Origin: JAHRVQ01 sp051278195
Lineage (GTDB): Bacteria > Pseudomonadota > Gammaproteobacteria > Pseudomonadales > Azotimanducaceae
Length of the DNA: 64,000 nt
Direction of reading: 5' to 3'
NCBI GenBank assembly: GCA_051278195.1
Contig: JBNMQM010000021.1
Location: 1-64,000, forward strand
The notes below the pieces were generated by a model, which was not told the origin of the DNA, did no database searches, and worked only from the letters and a program-made list of their open reading frames with translations. Position numbers and translations under genes: made by a program. Shown here piece by piece: positions 33,692-44,500 of the stretch (positions within the stretch are counted from its first letter, which is position 1; each line of letters starts with the position of its first letter).

Positions 33692-34327
33692 GTGATTCGT
33701 GCTCAACGCGCCTATTTAGCATGGCAGCGGTCGCCAGTTAGCGGTAGGTCGCTTGCGCCGTTATCTAATCAAAGGCTTCAAAGAACTTACATGAAGCTTG
33801 ATTCAGAGCCGCCCTATGAGGATTCAATGGTGCTGTGGCTGCAGGCGGGTTGCTGGTATGCCGACATTCGAGTGAATCTTGCGTCGGGCGAAGTTTACAG
33901 TGGCTTTGGTGGTGTCACCTGGTGGCGGGAGCCAAAGCTATGGTTTCAGCACTTGATCAATATCTCCGGGATGCTCTCGGATCAGGATGTTGGTGATCTA
34001 GCGTTAACCCGATTTGGCTGTTTTGAACACGGCACGTTTGATATGGAAGGCCAGACGGTGCATTTTGAGGAGAAATGGCAGCTTACACAAAGCCGGTTTA
34101 GCAGAGTTTATACATTATCTCGGCGTGGCAAGTTGATCGGGCTCGAGGTTCAGTCGGATAAGCATTGCATACTCATTGTAAAAGATAAGATCAAACTATT
34201 TGCTCGCCGCGGCAATCGCCAGTGGCAAACTCTTCACAGTAATACCCCTCGTGAAAACTGTTGGCAACCAACCGTCGATTTAGCCCGATCAGAGTGGCTT
34301 CTTCGAGAAGTCGTTTCGGCTGCCTGA
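33692..34327 (+). CDS. Conserved hypothetical, up to 211 aa
   Basis: Rich in Trp and beta-strand-like segments (MVLWLQAGCWYADIRV, GGVTWWREPKLWFQHLI, VHFEEKWQLTQSRFSRVYTLSRRG). Such proteins look like small lipocalin-type beta barrels, but I do not recognise a family. The frame opens with GTG 33692; an internal ATG at 33791 (MKLDSEPPYEDS) is the alternative start and begins nearer the structured part. Five bases behind the 2OG-oxygenase gene. Confidence 0.6.
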   Translation: MIRAQRAYLAWQRSPVSGRSLAPLSNQRLQRTYMKLDSEPPYEDSMVLWLQAGCWYADIRVNLASGEVYSGFGGVTWWREPKLWFQHLINISGMLSDQDVGDLALTRFGCFEHGTFDMEGQTVHFEEKWQLTQSRFSRVYTLSRRGKLIGLEVQSDKHCILIVKDKIKLFARRGNRQWQTLHSNTPRENCWQPTVDLARSEWLLREVVSAA

Positions 34328-34622
34328 TTAAAATTCTGCACCGACATCGATGGGCATCGTTCTTGCTACGTCTATGACTAGAGCTATATCCAGAGCTATG
34401 GCGCGAGCAAGCGCTACTGAATACCTATGGTCCCAGCAGTAAAGGCGCTGGGACAAACGGTGTGGATGTCATCGCGTTTTAGAGAGGAAAAATCGGCGTG
34501 AACTTAATCGGTAACGCCATATAGTAGTGCGCCGATCCGTTCTGCGCACCAGCAGGGTTCGTTTGCCGATTAGACAAAAGCGTAAATAATTTTCAAATAA
34601 CTAAAAGGAGGCGTTTCGACCC
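34328..34622 (+). other. Long leader of the carboxylase operon with potential RNA structure
   Basis: 295 bp upstream of the operon without a gene. GTCCCAGC (34431-34438) pairs perfectly with GCTGGGAC (34448-34455). ATCGGCG (34493-34499) can pair with CGCCGAT (34531-34537), and GGCGT/ACGCC offers an overlapping alternative. Guanidine riboswitches often precede such operons, but I do not find the ykkC guanidine-I core. AAAAGGAGG just before 34623 is the ribosome site. Confidence 0.4.
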
Positions 34623-35363
34623 ATGCACCTAACGGACGAAAACCTGATTTACAGTGAGACATTTCCAGGGGGTGCGCACTGGTCGATGCGAATGCGCGCC
34701 GGTAATGCGTTACGCCTAGTCGATATAGAAGGCGGCGCCAATGTAGCGATGCTGATGTTCAACCCAGAAAACATGCTTGAAAAATACAATATGCCGGACA
34801 CTTTAAAGGGTCAGCACACCTTTAAGCTGAGCCAGGGCAACACTCTGTTTTCTGACATGGGGCGTGCCATGTGTTCCATTGTTGAAGATTCTTTCGGCTG
34901 GCACGACACCGCTACCGGGACCTGTAACCGCAGGACCGTTGCCGCCAAATGGGGTGAAAGTCACTATCAGGAATCGCGCAACGACTATTTTCGCAATGGT
35001 CGCGATAGCTTTTTGATCGAGTTAGGCAAGTACGGTCTGGGTAAACGAGACCTTGCAGCGAACTTGAATCTATTTACCCGCATAGAGGTAGACGACGACG
35101 GTAACCTGATCTGGGGTGAGCACCAATCCAAGGCAGGCGACGCCGTCATGCTGCGGTTTGAGATGGATGCCATCGTGATCATGCACACCTGTCCTCACCC
35201 GCTAAATCCAGCCATAGCCTATCCTCGTAAACCGATTCGGTACGAGATTCGCGAGCTTCCGGCAGCCGCCATGGACGATGAGTGTCGTTTGGCGAGGCCC
35301 GAGAGCGAGCGAGCGTTTGAAAACACGCGCCTCTACCATCAAGTCAAAGGAGGCCGCTCATGA
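34623..35363 (+). CDS. Urea carboxylase-associated protein (DUF1989), probable carboxyguanidine deiminase subunit
   Basis: 246 residues of DUF1989 type: PGGAHWSMRMRAGNALRLVDIEGGANVAMLMFN, DMGRAMCSIVEDSFGWHDTATGTCNRR, ANLNLFTRI, and HTCPHPLNP. Cys and His residues suit a metal site. In operons with urea carboxylase, two such paralogues were shown to form the carboxyguanidine deiminase (CgdAB) of guanidine breakdown; I infer that role from synteny. It overlaps its paralogue by 4 bp. Preceded by a strong AAAAGGAGG site. Confidence 0.85.
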   Translation: MHLTDENLIYSETFPGGAHWSMRMRAGNALRLVDIEGGANVAMLMFNPENMLEKYNMPDTLKGQHTFKLSQGNTLFSDMGRAMCSIVEDSFGWHDTATGTCNRRTVAAKWGESHYQESRNDYFRNGRDSFLIELGKYGLGKRDLAANLNLFTRIEVDDDGNLIWGEHQSKAGDAVMLRFEMDAIVIMHTCPHPLNPAIAYPRKPIRYEIRELPAAAMDDECRLARPESERAFENTRLYHQVKGGRS

Positions 35364-36004
35364 TTAAGACAAGTTCCCTGGCAGCCCAACAGGCAAGTTA
35401 CTCCTCGAACATCGCCGCAGGCGACTATTGGATGCATGTGGTTAAAGCGGGCCAAACTTTTCGTATTCTTGACCTTGAAGGTAATCAGGCAGTGGATACG
35501 CTTTTTTACAGTTCAGCTGACCCGACGGAACGCTATAGCGCCACCGATACTATTCGAGAACAAGGCAATGTGTATTTGACCGCGGGTACGAAGTTGCTCA
35601 GTTCGGAAGGCAACGTCTTGATGGAAATTGTCGCAGATACCTGTGGTCGCCACGACACCTTGGGTGGCGCCTGCGCCGCTGAGAGTAATACGATCCGCTA
35701 TTCGCTCGATAAAAAGTGTATGCATAGTTGCCGTGACAGCTGGTTGCTGGCCATTTCTGAGCAGGATGTCTTCAGTATGAGCAAGCGCGACTTTACGCAT
35801 AATATTAACTTTTTTATGAATGTGCCGGTCACCGCAGCAGGTGGTTTGACCTTCGAGGATGGCATCAGTGATGCCGGCAAGTATGTCGAGATGGTGGCTC
35901 ATATGGATACCATCGTGATGATTTCAAACTGCCCCCAGTTGAATAACCCCTGCAATGCATACAACCCAACACCTGTAGAAGTTTTGATTTGGGATGCCCT
36001 ATGA
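35360..36004 (+). CDS. Urea carboxylase-associated protein (DUF1989), second probable deiminase subunit
   Basis: 214 residues, paralogous to the preceding protein: AAGDYWMHVVKAGQTFRILDLEGNQAVDTLFY, GNVLMEIVADTCGRHDTLGGACAAESN, HNINFFMNV, and ISNCPQLNNPCNAYNP. Start and stop overlap neighbours by 4 bp (ATGA type), indicating translational coupling and probably equimolar subunits. Predicted to act with its partner on N-carboxyguanidine, yielding allophanate for AtzF. Confidence 0.85.
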   Translation: MIKTSSLAAQQASYSSNIAAGDYWMHVVKAGQTFRILDLEGNQAVDTLFYSSADPTERYSATDTIREQGNVYLTAGTKLLSSEGNVLMEIVADTCGRHDTLGGACAAESNTIRYSLDKKCMHSCRDSWLLAISEQDVFSMSKRDFTHNINFFMNVPVTAAGGLTFEDGISDAGKYVEMVAHMDTIVMISNCPQLNNPCNAYNPTPVEVLIWDAL

Positions 36005-39000
36005 GCGTGGTCATTGATAGCCATAAAATAGATAAGATCTTGATTGCCAATAGGGGTGCTATTGCCTGTCGAATCATGCGCACCGTTTTCGCAGCGGGTA
36101 AGCACAGCGTGGCGATCTATGCGGAGGACGATGTCGACTCGCGACATATCGATCTGGCCGATGAAGCCTATTCCCTTGGCAGTGGGCTGGTTGCCGATAC
36201 CTATCTGAATCAAGACAAAATTCTTGAAATTGCCATCCAGTGTGGCGCTAAAGCGATTCACCCGGGTTATGGTTTTCTTTCAGAAAATGCCGGATTCGAG
36301 CATCGCTGCGCCGAGCTTGGCATTGCATTTTTGGGCCCGACCGGAGAACAGATGCGGGTCTTTGGTCTAAAACACAGTGCCCGAGAACTTGCGTTAGAAA
36401 ATGGCGTGCCGATGTTACCCGGTAGCCCGCTGTTGCCCGATCTTGCCGCTGCGAGGGTGTTTGCTCAGCAGATAGGCTATCCATTAATGCTAAAAAGTAC
36501 TGCCGGTGGCGGTGGCATTGGCATGCGTATTTGTCGAAGCGATGCGGAGCTAGACGGCGCGTTTGATGCTGTCCAACAGCTCGCGGCTAACAATTTTGGT
36601 GATGCGGGTGTTTTTCTTGAGCGTTATGTAGAGGTGGCTCGCCACGTAGAAGTTCAGGTGCTCGGTGATGGCATCGGTGGCGTGCTCGCGTTTGGGACGA
36701 GAGACTGCTCGGTACAGCGTCGGCAACAAAAAGTGATCGAAGAATGCCCTGCGCCGAATATTTCGGCTGAAGTGCGCAGTGGCTTGTGTCGTTCCGCAGA
36801 ATCGCTCTTGTCAGCGGTCAACTATCGAAGTGTCGGCACGGTCGAATACATTTACGACGAAGATCGCGAAGAAGCCTATTTCCTCGAGGTGAATACACGC
36901 TTGCAGGTTGAGCACGGTGTCACCGAGATGGTCTATGGTATAGACCTGGTGGCCTGCATGATTCAACTGGCAGAAGGCGCACTGCCGTCTTTGGCTGATC
37001 TGGCCGAGCGTTATCAACCGAGCGGCCATGCGATGCAAGCCCGAGTCTATGCAGAAGACCCCGCGGCGAACTTTCAACCATCACCGGGACTGCTGACGCA
37101 TGTATCCTTTCCGCCCACCACCGCCCGACTGCGAGTCGATAGCTGGGTTGAATCGGGTACCGAGGTGTCGCCTAACTATGACCCGATGATCGCCAAGATC
37201 ATTTTCCATGGTGAGGATCGGGCGGCTGCGATCGAGGGTTTACAGACAGCGCTTAGAAGCACCGAACTCTATGGCACCGCAACGAACATTGACTACCTCG
37301 CTGCTTTTCTCAGCGAAGACGCTTTTGCCGTTCCTGCACTTACCACCAGTATGTTGGCTAGCTTTGAACCTCGCCTTAATGGCATTCGAGTGCGGCGGGC
37401 GGGTACGTTCACCACCGTTCAAGACTATCCTGGCAGAGTTGGTTACTGGGATGTGGGCGTCCCACCGAGTGGGCCATTTGATGATCTGAGTTTTCAGATT
37501 GGTAATCAGCTATTGGGTAATGACCCGGCCGCCGCGGGGATAGAAATTACCGTCGAAGGTCCAGCACTATTGTTTCATAGCGATACCGCGATTGCCCTGA
37601 CTGGAGCGCTGATGTCGGCAACCTTAGATGGCGAGCCGATGTGTCACTGGCAGGTGATTCATGTCGCCGCAGGTTCAGTAGTGGATATTGGTCGCGTCGA
37701 AGCCGGTGGCCTCCGAGGTTACTTGCTGGTGGCGGGGGGTATTCAATCGCCGCCCTACCTCGGCTCTAGGTCGACTTTTACCCTGGGTCAGTTTGGTGGT
37801 CACGGTGGTCGTGTACTCAGGCCAGGCGATACATTGCCACTGCTTGAGTTGGCTGTATTGCCTCCGATTGTGGCGTTGCCCGTTGCGGCCACGCCATTTT
37901 CCGGTGCAGATGATCGGCACTGGGAACTGCATGTCATTTATGGCCCCCACGGCGCACCAGACTTTTTTACGGCCGGTGATATCGATACATTCTTCGGTAC
38001 TGACTATGAAGTGCACTTTAACTCGAGCCGTACCGGTGTGCGTCTGATTGGTCCTAAACCCGACTGGGCCAGAAATGATGGCGGTGAAGCTGGCTTACAT
38101 CCCTCTAATATTCATGACAATGCTTACGCCGTAGGAGCGGTGGATTTTACCGGTGATATGCCAGTCTTGTTAGGCCCAGACGGACCATCGCTTGGCGGCT
38201 TTGTTTGCCCCGCAACCGTCATAAGAGCCGACCTGTGGAAGCTGGGTCAGTTGCGGCCCGGTGATACCATCAGATTCAAGCCAGTCAGCAACGGAGATGC
38301 GCTGTTACGTTATGAACGTGTCCAGCAGTCGATTTCAAGTCTGACGAATTTGAAGAAAGTGACGGATCATTACCGACCTTCGCTGCCGGTTGTCGAGCCG
38401 CTTGATGCGGTGATTCAGCAATTGTTATTACCGGGTGGGACGAAACTAGTGTTCAGACCCAGTGGTGACGACTTTCTGTTAATGGAAGCCGGTGAACAGA
38501 AGCTTGATATTGAATTACGTTTCAAAATTCATGGTATCTATCGTGCGCTGGTCGATAAGGCTTTGCCCGGTGTGCTGGAACTGACCCCCGGCATCCGTTC
38601 TCTGCAGGTTCACTATGTTCCGGAAATCATGAGTCGTGAAGAACTCATTGAAGCGCTCATCAATCTTGCGACGGCAATTGATGATGAAGCGACGTTAGAA
38701 GTGCCTTCTCGTATAGTCTATCTGCCGCTGTCATGGGATGACCCAGCTTGTCAGGAGGCCATCGATAAGTATGTTCGAGTCGTGCGCCCTGGGGCGCCCT
38801 GGTGTCCGAGCAACCTCGATTTCATTCGTCGTATTAACGGCCTTGATGAAATAGCCGAGGTACAAAAAATTGTCTTTGATGCCACCTATCTGGTGATGGG
38901 TCTCGGCGATGTCTATCTGGGTGCTCCGGTTGCAACGCCGCTTAATCCAGCGCATCGCCTGGTCACGACCAAATACAACCCTGCCCGTACCTGGACCGCC

Positions 39001-39657
39001 GAGAATTCGGTCGGTATTGGTGGTGCCTACCTATGTGTATATGGCATGGAAGGGCCGGGCGGTTATCAGTTTGTTGGCCGGACGATTCAGATGTGGAATC
39101 GCTATCGTCAGACTCCGGTTTTCGACAAGCCCTGGCTGCTGCGCTTTTTTGACCAGATTCGTTTTTATCCGGTTAGCAATGACGAACTGCTGCAGTTACG
39201 CCAAGACTTTATTCATGGGCGGTTTGAACCTCGCATAGAGTCGACCACGTTTAGGTTATCCGATCACCGTGATTTTGTTGCGACTCAAAAAACTGAAATA
39301 GATGCGTTTACCCACCAAAGACAACAAGCGTTCGCGGCAGAGATGGCAGACTGGCGTAGCAGTGGCCAACTCCATTTTGACGATCAGGATGCAGGCGCTA
39401 CCAACGAGCAATCTGAAATTGATATCCCGGAGGGACATTTCGTTGTCGAAAGTCATCTCTCTGGCAACGTGTGGCAATACCGGGCAGAACCGGGCGACAC
39501 CCTAACTGACATAGAAACTTTAATGGTGCTTGAATCAATGAAGATGGAATTAGAAGTGAAACCTGGCCGTTCTGGCCGGTTGGTCGAATTTTTGGTTAAA
39601 CCGGGGCAGCAGGTCACGTCGGGGCAGTCCCTGGCGTTATTTGCAGAGGTGATGTGA
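36001..39657 (+). CDS. Biotin-dependent urea/guanidine carboxylase
   Basis: 1218 residues. Biotin carboxylase domain at about 10-455 (ILIANRGAIACRIMRT, ATP-grasp loop STAGGGGIGMRI, EVNTRLQVEHGVTEM). The carboxyltransferase part resembles KipA/KipI (RAGTFTTVQDYPGRVGYWDVGVPPSGPFD about 465; YLPLSWDDPACQEAI and PAHRLVTTKYNPARTWTAENSVGIGG later). The C-terminal biotinyl domain has Lys1181 in VLESMKMELEV. It carboxylates urea or guanidine using ATP and bicarbonate. With both DUF1989 proteins beside it, guanidine is the likelier physiological substrate. The ATG at 36001 overlaps the upstream stop. Confidence 0.93.
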   Translation: MSVVIDSHKIDKILIANRGAIACRIMRTVFAAGKHSVAIYAEDDVDSRHIDLADEAYSLGSGLVADTYLNQDKILEIAIQCGAKAIHPGYGFLSENAGFEHRCAELGIAFLGPTGEQMRVFGLKHSARELALENGVPMLPGSPLLPDLAAARVFAQQIGYPLMLKSTAGGGGIGMRICRSDAELDGAFDAVQQLAANNFGDAGVFLERYVEVARHVEVQVLGDGIGGVLAFGTRDCSVQRRQQKVIEECPAPNISAEVRSGLCRSAESLLSAVNYRSVGTVEYIYDEDREEAYFLEVNTRLQVEHGVTEMVYGIDLVACMIQLAEGALPSLADLAERYQPSGHAMQARVYAEDPAANFQPSPGLLTHVSFPPTTARLRVDSWVESGTEVSPNYDPMIAKIIFHGEDRAAAIEGLQTALRSTELYGTATNIDYLAAFLSEDAFAVPALTTSMLASFEPRLNGIRVRRAGTFTTVQDYPGRVGYWDVGVPPSGPFDDLSFQIGNQLLGNDPAAAGIEITVEGPALLFHSDTAIALTGALMSATLDGEPMCHWQVIHVAAGSVVDIGRVEAGGLRGYLLVAGGIQSPPYLGSRSTFTLGQFGGHGGRVLRPGDTLPLLELAVLPPIVALPVAATPFSGADDRHWELHVIYGPHGAPDFFTAGDIDTFFGTDYEVHFNSSRTGVRLIGPKPDWARNDGGEAGLHPSNIHDNAYAVGAVDFTGDMPVLLGPDGPSLGGFVCPATVIRADLWKLGQLRPGDTIRFKPVSNGDALLRYERVQQSISSLTNLKKVTDHYRPSLPVVEPLDAVIQQLLLPGGTKLVFRPSGDDFLLMEAGEQKLDIELRFKIHGIYRALVDKALPGVLELTPGIRSLQVHYVPEIMSREELIEALINLATAIDDEATLEVPSRIVYLPLSWDDPACQEAIDKYVRVVRPGAPWCPSNLDFIRRINGLDEIAEVQKIVFDATYLVMGLGDVYLGAPVATPLNPAHRLVTTKYNPARTWTAENSVGIGGAYLCVYGMEGPGGYQFVGRTIQMWNRYRQTPVFDKPWLLRFFDQIRFYPVSNDELLQLRQDFIHGRFEPRIESTTFRLSDHRDFVATQKTEIDAFTHQRQQAFAAEMADWRSSGQLHFDDQDAGATNEQSEIDIPEGHFVVESHLSGNVWQYRAEPGDTLTDIETLMVLESMKMELEVKPGRSGRLVEFLVKPGQQVTSGQSLALFAEVM

Positions 39658-41468
39658 TGGATGTCACAACACTACCGTTTACTCTCGACGGTTTGCGTGA
39701 TGCCTATCGCCGCGGCGCTTCTGTTGCCGACGTATTGGCTGAAGTGAAACGCCGCATGGCAATGGCGCAAGACAATCCTATTTGGATTCGTCCGTTGAGC
39801 GACGCAGAACTTGCACCTTATGTCGCGCGTCTGGCTGAATTGCCGGTGAACTCCTTGCCGCTTTATGGAGTCCCTTTTGCCATCAAGGACAATATAGATC
39901 TGGCGGGTGTTCCGACGACCGCAGCTTGCCCTGCCTTTGCCTACACGCCCGATAAGTCAGCATTTTTGGTGCAACGCTTGATTGATGCGGGGGCTATTCC
40001 AATTGGAAAAACCAATCTTGATCAACTGGCAACCGGGCTCGTGGGCACCCGTTCCCCCCATGGTGCCGTGCAGAACTCGTTTGATCCAACACTCATCAGT
40101 GGTGGTTCTAGTTCAGGCAGTGCAGTGTCCGTGGCGCTGGGCCAGGTGAGTTTCTCACTAGGCACAGATACCGCAGGCTCAGGTCGAGTGCCCGCAGCCT
40201 TGAACAACCTGGTCGGCTATAAGCCCAGCTGTGGTTTGCTTAGTGCCTCTGGCGTGGTGCCCGCCTGTAAAACCATCGATTGTGTCACGGTGTTTGGCTT
40301 GAACTGTGCCGATACCGCGATCATCGCATCTGTTGTGGATCAATTTGATGCCGCAGATGCCTATGCCAGAACGGATCGAGAGCAAATCACCAGCGATGCC
40401 AAAGTGATCGGTATTCCCCGCAGTGATCAGCTGAAATTTTTTGGCAACGAAGCATACGAGGCGCTGTTTTCGAGCGCGGTCAATCGCGTGACCGAACAAT
40501 TCGAAACAAAAGAGATCGATATCTCGCCCTTAATGGACGCCGCCAAACTACTCTATGAAGGTGCCTGGGTGGCGGAACGTTATCACGCCGCTAAAGACCT
40601 AATCGAACAGCACCCGGAGTCGTTGCGAGAAGAATTTTTAGCGGTGGTGGGCCACGGCAATCAAGTGTCAGCAGTCGATTACTTCGATGGTGCCTACCGG
40701 CTCGCCGCCTATAAGCGTATTGCGGAACAGATGTTTGAATCGATTGATGTGCTTTTACTGCCGACCGTTGGCACCCATTACTCTTTGGCAGAAGTAGCCG
40801 CCGAGCCGGTGCTGCGTAATTCAGACAATGGTGCCTATACCAATTTTGTGAATCTTCTCGATATGTCAGCGCTCGCGGTACCGGCTGGATTTACGCCAGC
40901 GGGTTTACCTTTTGGTATTACATTTATAGCCGAGGCATTGCACGACCGACAGCTGTTTAAACTGGGTCAAGCCTGGCTGGCCAAAGAAGCTCGCCTGATT
41001 GGAGCACTAGGAACTGAAATGAAAGGACCATTTATGACAGAAACAATTTTAAAGGAACCACTCATAGCGCCTGATTTGGCGACGACCATCGCGGTTGCTG
41101 TGTGTGGTGCGCACTTGAGCGGTATGCCGCTGAATGGCCAGTTGCAAGAACGACAGGCGACCCTTCGTGAAGCTACTCACACAGCAGCCTGTTACCGCTT
41201 ATTTGCATTGCCCGGCGGTCCACCAAAACGACCCGGTTTGATGCGCATGGAAGATGGAGTTGCCATTGAGGTCGAGGTGTACGACGTGCCATCAGCTCAT
41301 GTCGGCAGTTTTCTCGCCGGTATACCTCAACCGTTAGGCTTGGGTCAGCTAGAGTTGGCATCGGGCGAGTGGGTAACGGGGTTTATCTGTGAGCCCTGCG
41401 GCATTGAGGGTGCCGCTGATGTTTCTTCTTTTGGCGGCTGGCGCGGTTACATTGCGTCACTGGGCTAG
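39657..41468 (+). CDS. atzF: Allophanate hydrolase
   Basis: 603 residues. The N-terminal two thirds are an amidase-signature enzyme: catalytic Lys in FAIKDNIDLAGVPTTAACPAF, the Gly/Ser-rich SGGSSSGSAVSVALGQVSFSLGTDTAGSGR with cis-Ser and nucleophile Ser. The C-terminal third (from about 460) is the allophanate-hydrolase extra domain ending in GGWRGYIASLG. It converts allophanate to ammonia and CO2, the last step of urea amidolyase or guanidine catabolism. The start overlaps the carboxylase stop; operon ends at the terminator behind it. Confidence 0.92.
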   Translation: MDVTTLPFTLDGLRDAYRRGASVADVLAEVKRRMAMAQDNPIWIRPLSDAELAPYVARLAELPVNSLPLYGVPFAIKDNIDLAGVPTTAACPAFAYTPDKSAFLVQRLIDAGAIPIGKTNLDQLATGLVGTRSPHGAVQNSFDPTLISGGSSSGSAVSVALGQVSFSLGTDTAGSGRVPAALNNLVGYKPSCGLLSASGVVPACKTIDCVTVFGLNCADTAIIASVVDQFDAADAYARTDREQITSDAKVIGIPRSDQLKFFGNEAYEALFSSAVNRVTEQFETKEIDISPLMDAAKLLYEGAWVAERYHAAKDLIEQHPESLREEFLAVVGHGNQVSAVDYFDGAYRLAAYKRIAEQMFESIDVLLLPTVGTHYSLAEVAAEPVLRNSDNGAYTNFVNLLDMSALAVPAGFTPAGLPFGITFIAEALHDRQLFKLGQAWLAKEARLIGALGTEMKGPFMTETILKEPLIAPDLATTIAVAVCGAHLSGMPLNGQLQERQATLREATHTAACYRLFALPGGPPKRPGLMRMEDGVAIEVEVYDVPSAHVGSFLAGIPQPLGLGQLELASGEWVTGFICEPCGIEGAADVSSFGGWRGYIASLG

Positions 41469-41477
41469 CGTCTAGCC

Positions 41478-41512
41478 AAAAAAAAAGCACACCGTTCGGT
41501 GTGCTTTTTTTT
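41478..41512. terminator. Bidirectional terminator between convergent genes
   Basis: GCACACCG/CGGTGTGC perfect 8-bp stem, flanked by nine A on the left and a T-run on the right, so it works on both strands, directly after atzF. Confidence 0.93.
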
Positions 41513-41536
41513 GTCTGGACCTTTTGTATCGACCAT

Positions 41537-41565
41537 AAAAAAAGGCACACCCAATGGATGTGCCT
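41537..41565 (-). terminator. Terminator of the TonB-receptor gene
   Basis: Minus strand AGGCACA / TGTGCCT stem with a 9-base loop followed by seven T, 25 bp beyond the receptor's stop codon. Confidence 0.88.
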
Positions 41566-41589
41566 CACTAGTCTTGCGGTTAAAGCGCT

Positions 41590-44500
41590 TTACATGAGTC
41601 GGTAAGTCAAACCCAGGTACGCGTATCGGCCTACGGGGCTAACCGGGTAGGCACGCTCTGTAGAGTATGGCTCTTCATCTGTCACGTTGTTGAGACCACC
41701 AAAGAAGGTGATTGAATCCCAGAGGTAGGTGGCACGAATATCATGGATATAAGTGTCGTCATCTGTGAAGCCATCTGCACCGAAGTTAGCAAAAGCAGTT
41801 TCGATCTCAACCCCATCTTCATAAGCCAGAGTCTGTTGGCTCAAGTATGAAGTGCTCCAGGTGACAGCACCGGGACCGTAAGAACCTGTGAATGAGAAGG
41901 TACCTGACTTTTCAGGTCGACGCATTTCACCAAGTTCGTCATCAACCGTGCCGCCTTCGTTGAATTCCAGTGTCTTCACATCTGTGTAGTTAAGCGCTGC
42001 AAGGAAGTTGAAGTCTGCAATGCCGAAGTCATAAGACAAGATATAGTCGATGCCTTTATATTCAGCAGAACCAAAGTTCAGCTGCACCTGACGAATGAAG
42101 TCGAGTCCGCCAGATTGGGCAGAAGTTGGACTATCGTTACGGCTGATCAGGCTACAGAAAGAGTTGGTCAATGATGCCGCGTCATAACATTGATCAACGA
42201 TGTTCTGCGAAGAAACTGAAACGATCGCGTCTTCAATCTCAATGCTAATCAGATCAATGGACAGAGCCAGTCCTGGTAACATTGAAGGCGTAATGATGAC
42301 ACCAATGGACTCTGTTTCAGCAGTCTCAGGTGTTAGGCCGGGGTTGCCGCCAACAGCACCAGGGAAGCCCGCGGAAAGTGGATCCTCAAATGCGTAGTTA
42401 CCGCTGCCGTCAAAGATGTTCGCAGCGGCGACACCGTTTGCTTGCAGGTCAGAAGTACAGTTTGCTTGACGTAGTGTTGGATTAGCGGCAGTACCGATGT
42501 TAATCGCATCACAGGGATCAGCAGGACGGAAACGCGCACCCTGTTCTGGTGAGAATAACTCAAACAGGTTAGGTACGCGGGTTGCCTCACTAAACGTGTA
42601 ACGGAACTGTACGTCTTGAATTGGCGCGTAAACGACACCCAGCTTGTAGGTATCATTTGAACCAAACTCAGAGTTATCTGACTGGCGAAATGCGCCTTCA
42701 ACGGTCAGTTCTTCTGCGCCCAGAACACCGCTCAGAATCGGCGCTGAAACTTCGATGTAGAAGTCGGTGAAGCTGTAGTCAGAAGCACTGTCTAGCAATC
42801 GAGTAGAAGGTGTTGGGCCAAGGCTCTTCGCTTCACTGACACTACCCACTAGGTCACCCGCTGAGAAAGCCTGACCGTCAAACGTGACACCGCTAACAGG
42901 TAAAATACCTTTATCAAAGTTGCCAAATGTCTGTTCGGTTTTTTCTTCACGGTACTCAAAACCAACCACATAAGAGACAGCGCCGCCGGGCAGAGAGAAG
43001 TAGCTGCCGGTATCGCCAGTAGCGAATGCAGAAACCACGAACTGCTCAATGGTTTCTTCAATTTCTCGATCGGAGGTGACGAAGTCGATTGAAGCTTGAG
43101 ACATAGCGCCGCGACCACCCCAGATATTCATGGGCTGACACTGGCCATCACCAGGCGTGAAGGTAAAGAATGAAGACAGGTTGCCACCGCCAACATACTG
43201 CGGAATGTCAAATGGAGTGGATCGCGGATAGGCGGTTGAATCAAGGTCTGATCGACAGACAACTTCACCTGTAGTGGGATCCGTTACTGCATCAATCGCA
43301 GCAAAGAAACGGTCCATAACCACTTCCTCGCGGTCAATCATTTCGCGCTCAAAGCGTCCGTAGTTTACAGAAACTTCATAGTCATGATTTTTGAAGCTAC
43401 CTTCGATACCACCGACAAAGCGGATAATGTCCCGTTCGCTGGTCGTGGCATTTTTGCCCCAGTCATCTGAGTCCCGAGAAACGTGCAGTCCTCCATCAAT
43501 GCCGCCGAACCCGAGGCCGCCGTTGTTGGCGAAGGCAGCAAGTGCAGCAGGTAGGTAAGGATTGTCCGGCGCGCCGAACAATAAATCAGTGAAGTTGTGC
43601 GCTCGCTCAAAAATCTCTGATTTAGAATGTACGTACTTCGATTCCCAGAAAGCCGTCATATTGTCGGTGAGTTCGTAGTGACCGTTCACGTCGATAGAGA
43701 ACTGCTCTTTCTCGGGGATGATATGCGTATCGTTGGGTCGGATGAAGCTGTCGCTCGCACCAAAGTGGTTAAAGCTACCCGCGACCAGACCATCCTGGTA
43801 AGGGTTTACAGAACCGTCAGCTCCGATGGCCCAGCAACCGCCGGCAATACCAAAAGCTGAAGCACCGTCCAATGAACTGTTGTAACCAGTAAAGCTCTGT
43901 AGGCAGTCTGACGTGCCATTGCCGTCAAGATCTGGCTCTGAACCCAGCGGTACTTCAGTACCAAAGTCACCTAAAGCAACCACGCCATAGGGACTAGTAA
44001 TGTTAAAGGTTCGGCCTGGCAAAATTGCCCGAGGTGGTGCAGAAGATGCGCGTGAGAACAACGCTTGCTCTGCTGCTGATAAGGTTGGCGCAGTGCCAAA
44101 TTCAGTCGTGTAGTCCGCGACAAAATCATCCTGGGATGGAATTCGAAGACCTGAATTGAAGCGCCCGGTCGTAGCAAAGTCATAAAATTGCGCCATGTTG
44201 GGTGTACCACCAGAGGTGATTTCGCCCGACTGGAATCGCAAAGCAGGATTCTGGTCATCGTCTGAAATGCCGTTATTCGCAAGGAAACTCCGGTCGCCCG
44301 TCAGTAAGCCATCGTCACGTTCATACTGGAACGAGACTGTGATGTTGCCGCGGCCTTCGTCAAAGTTCAGACCACCCAGAGCGCTTAGTCTCTCAGTGCC
44401 ATAGGAGTCTGCTGTGCCTGCCTGAGCAGTGATTTCGAAGCCTTCATAGTTATCTTTCAAAATGAAGTTCACAACGCCTGTTAATGCATCCGAACCGTAC

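Noticed and set aside
34328..34622. Guanidine-I (ykkC) riboswitch
   Set aside because: The conserved core expected for that class is not readable here; only generic hairpins are seen.
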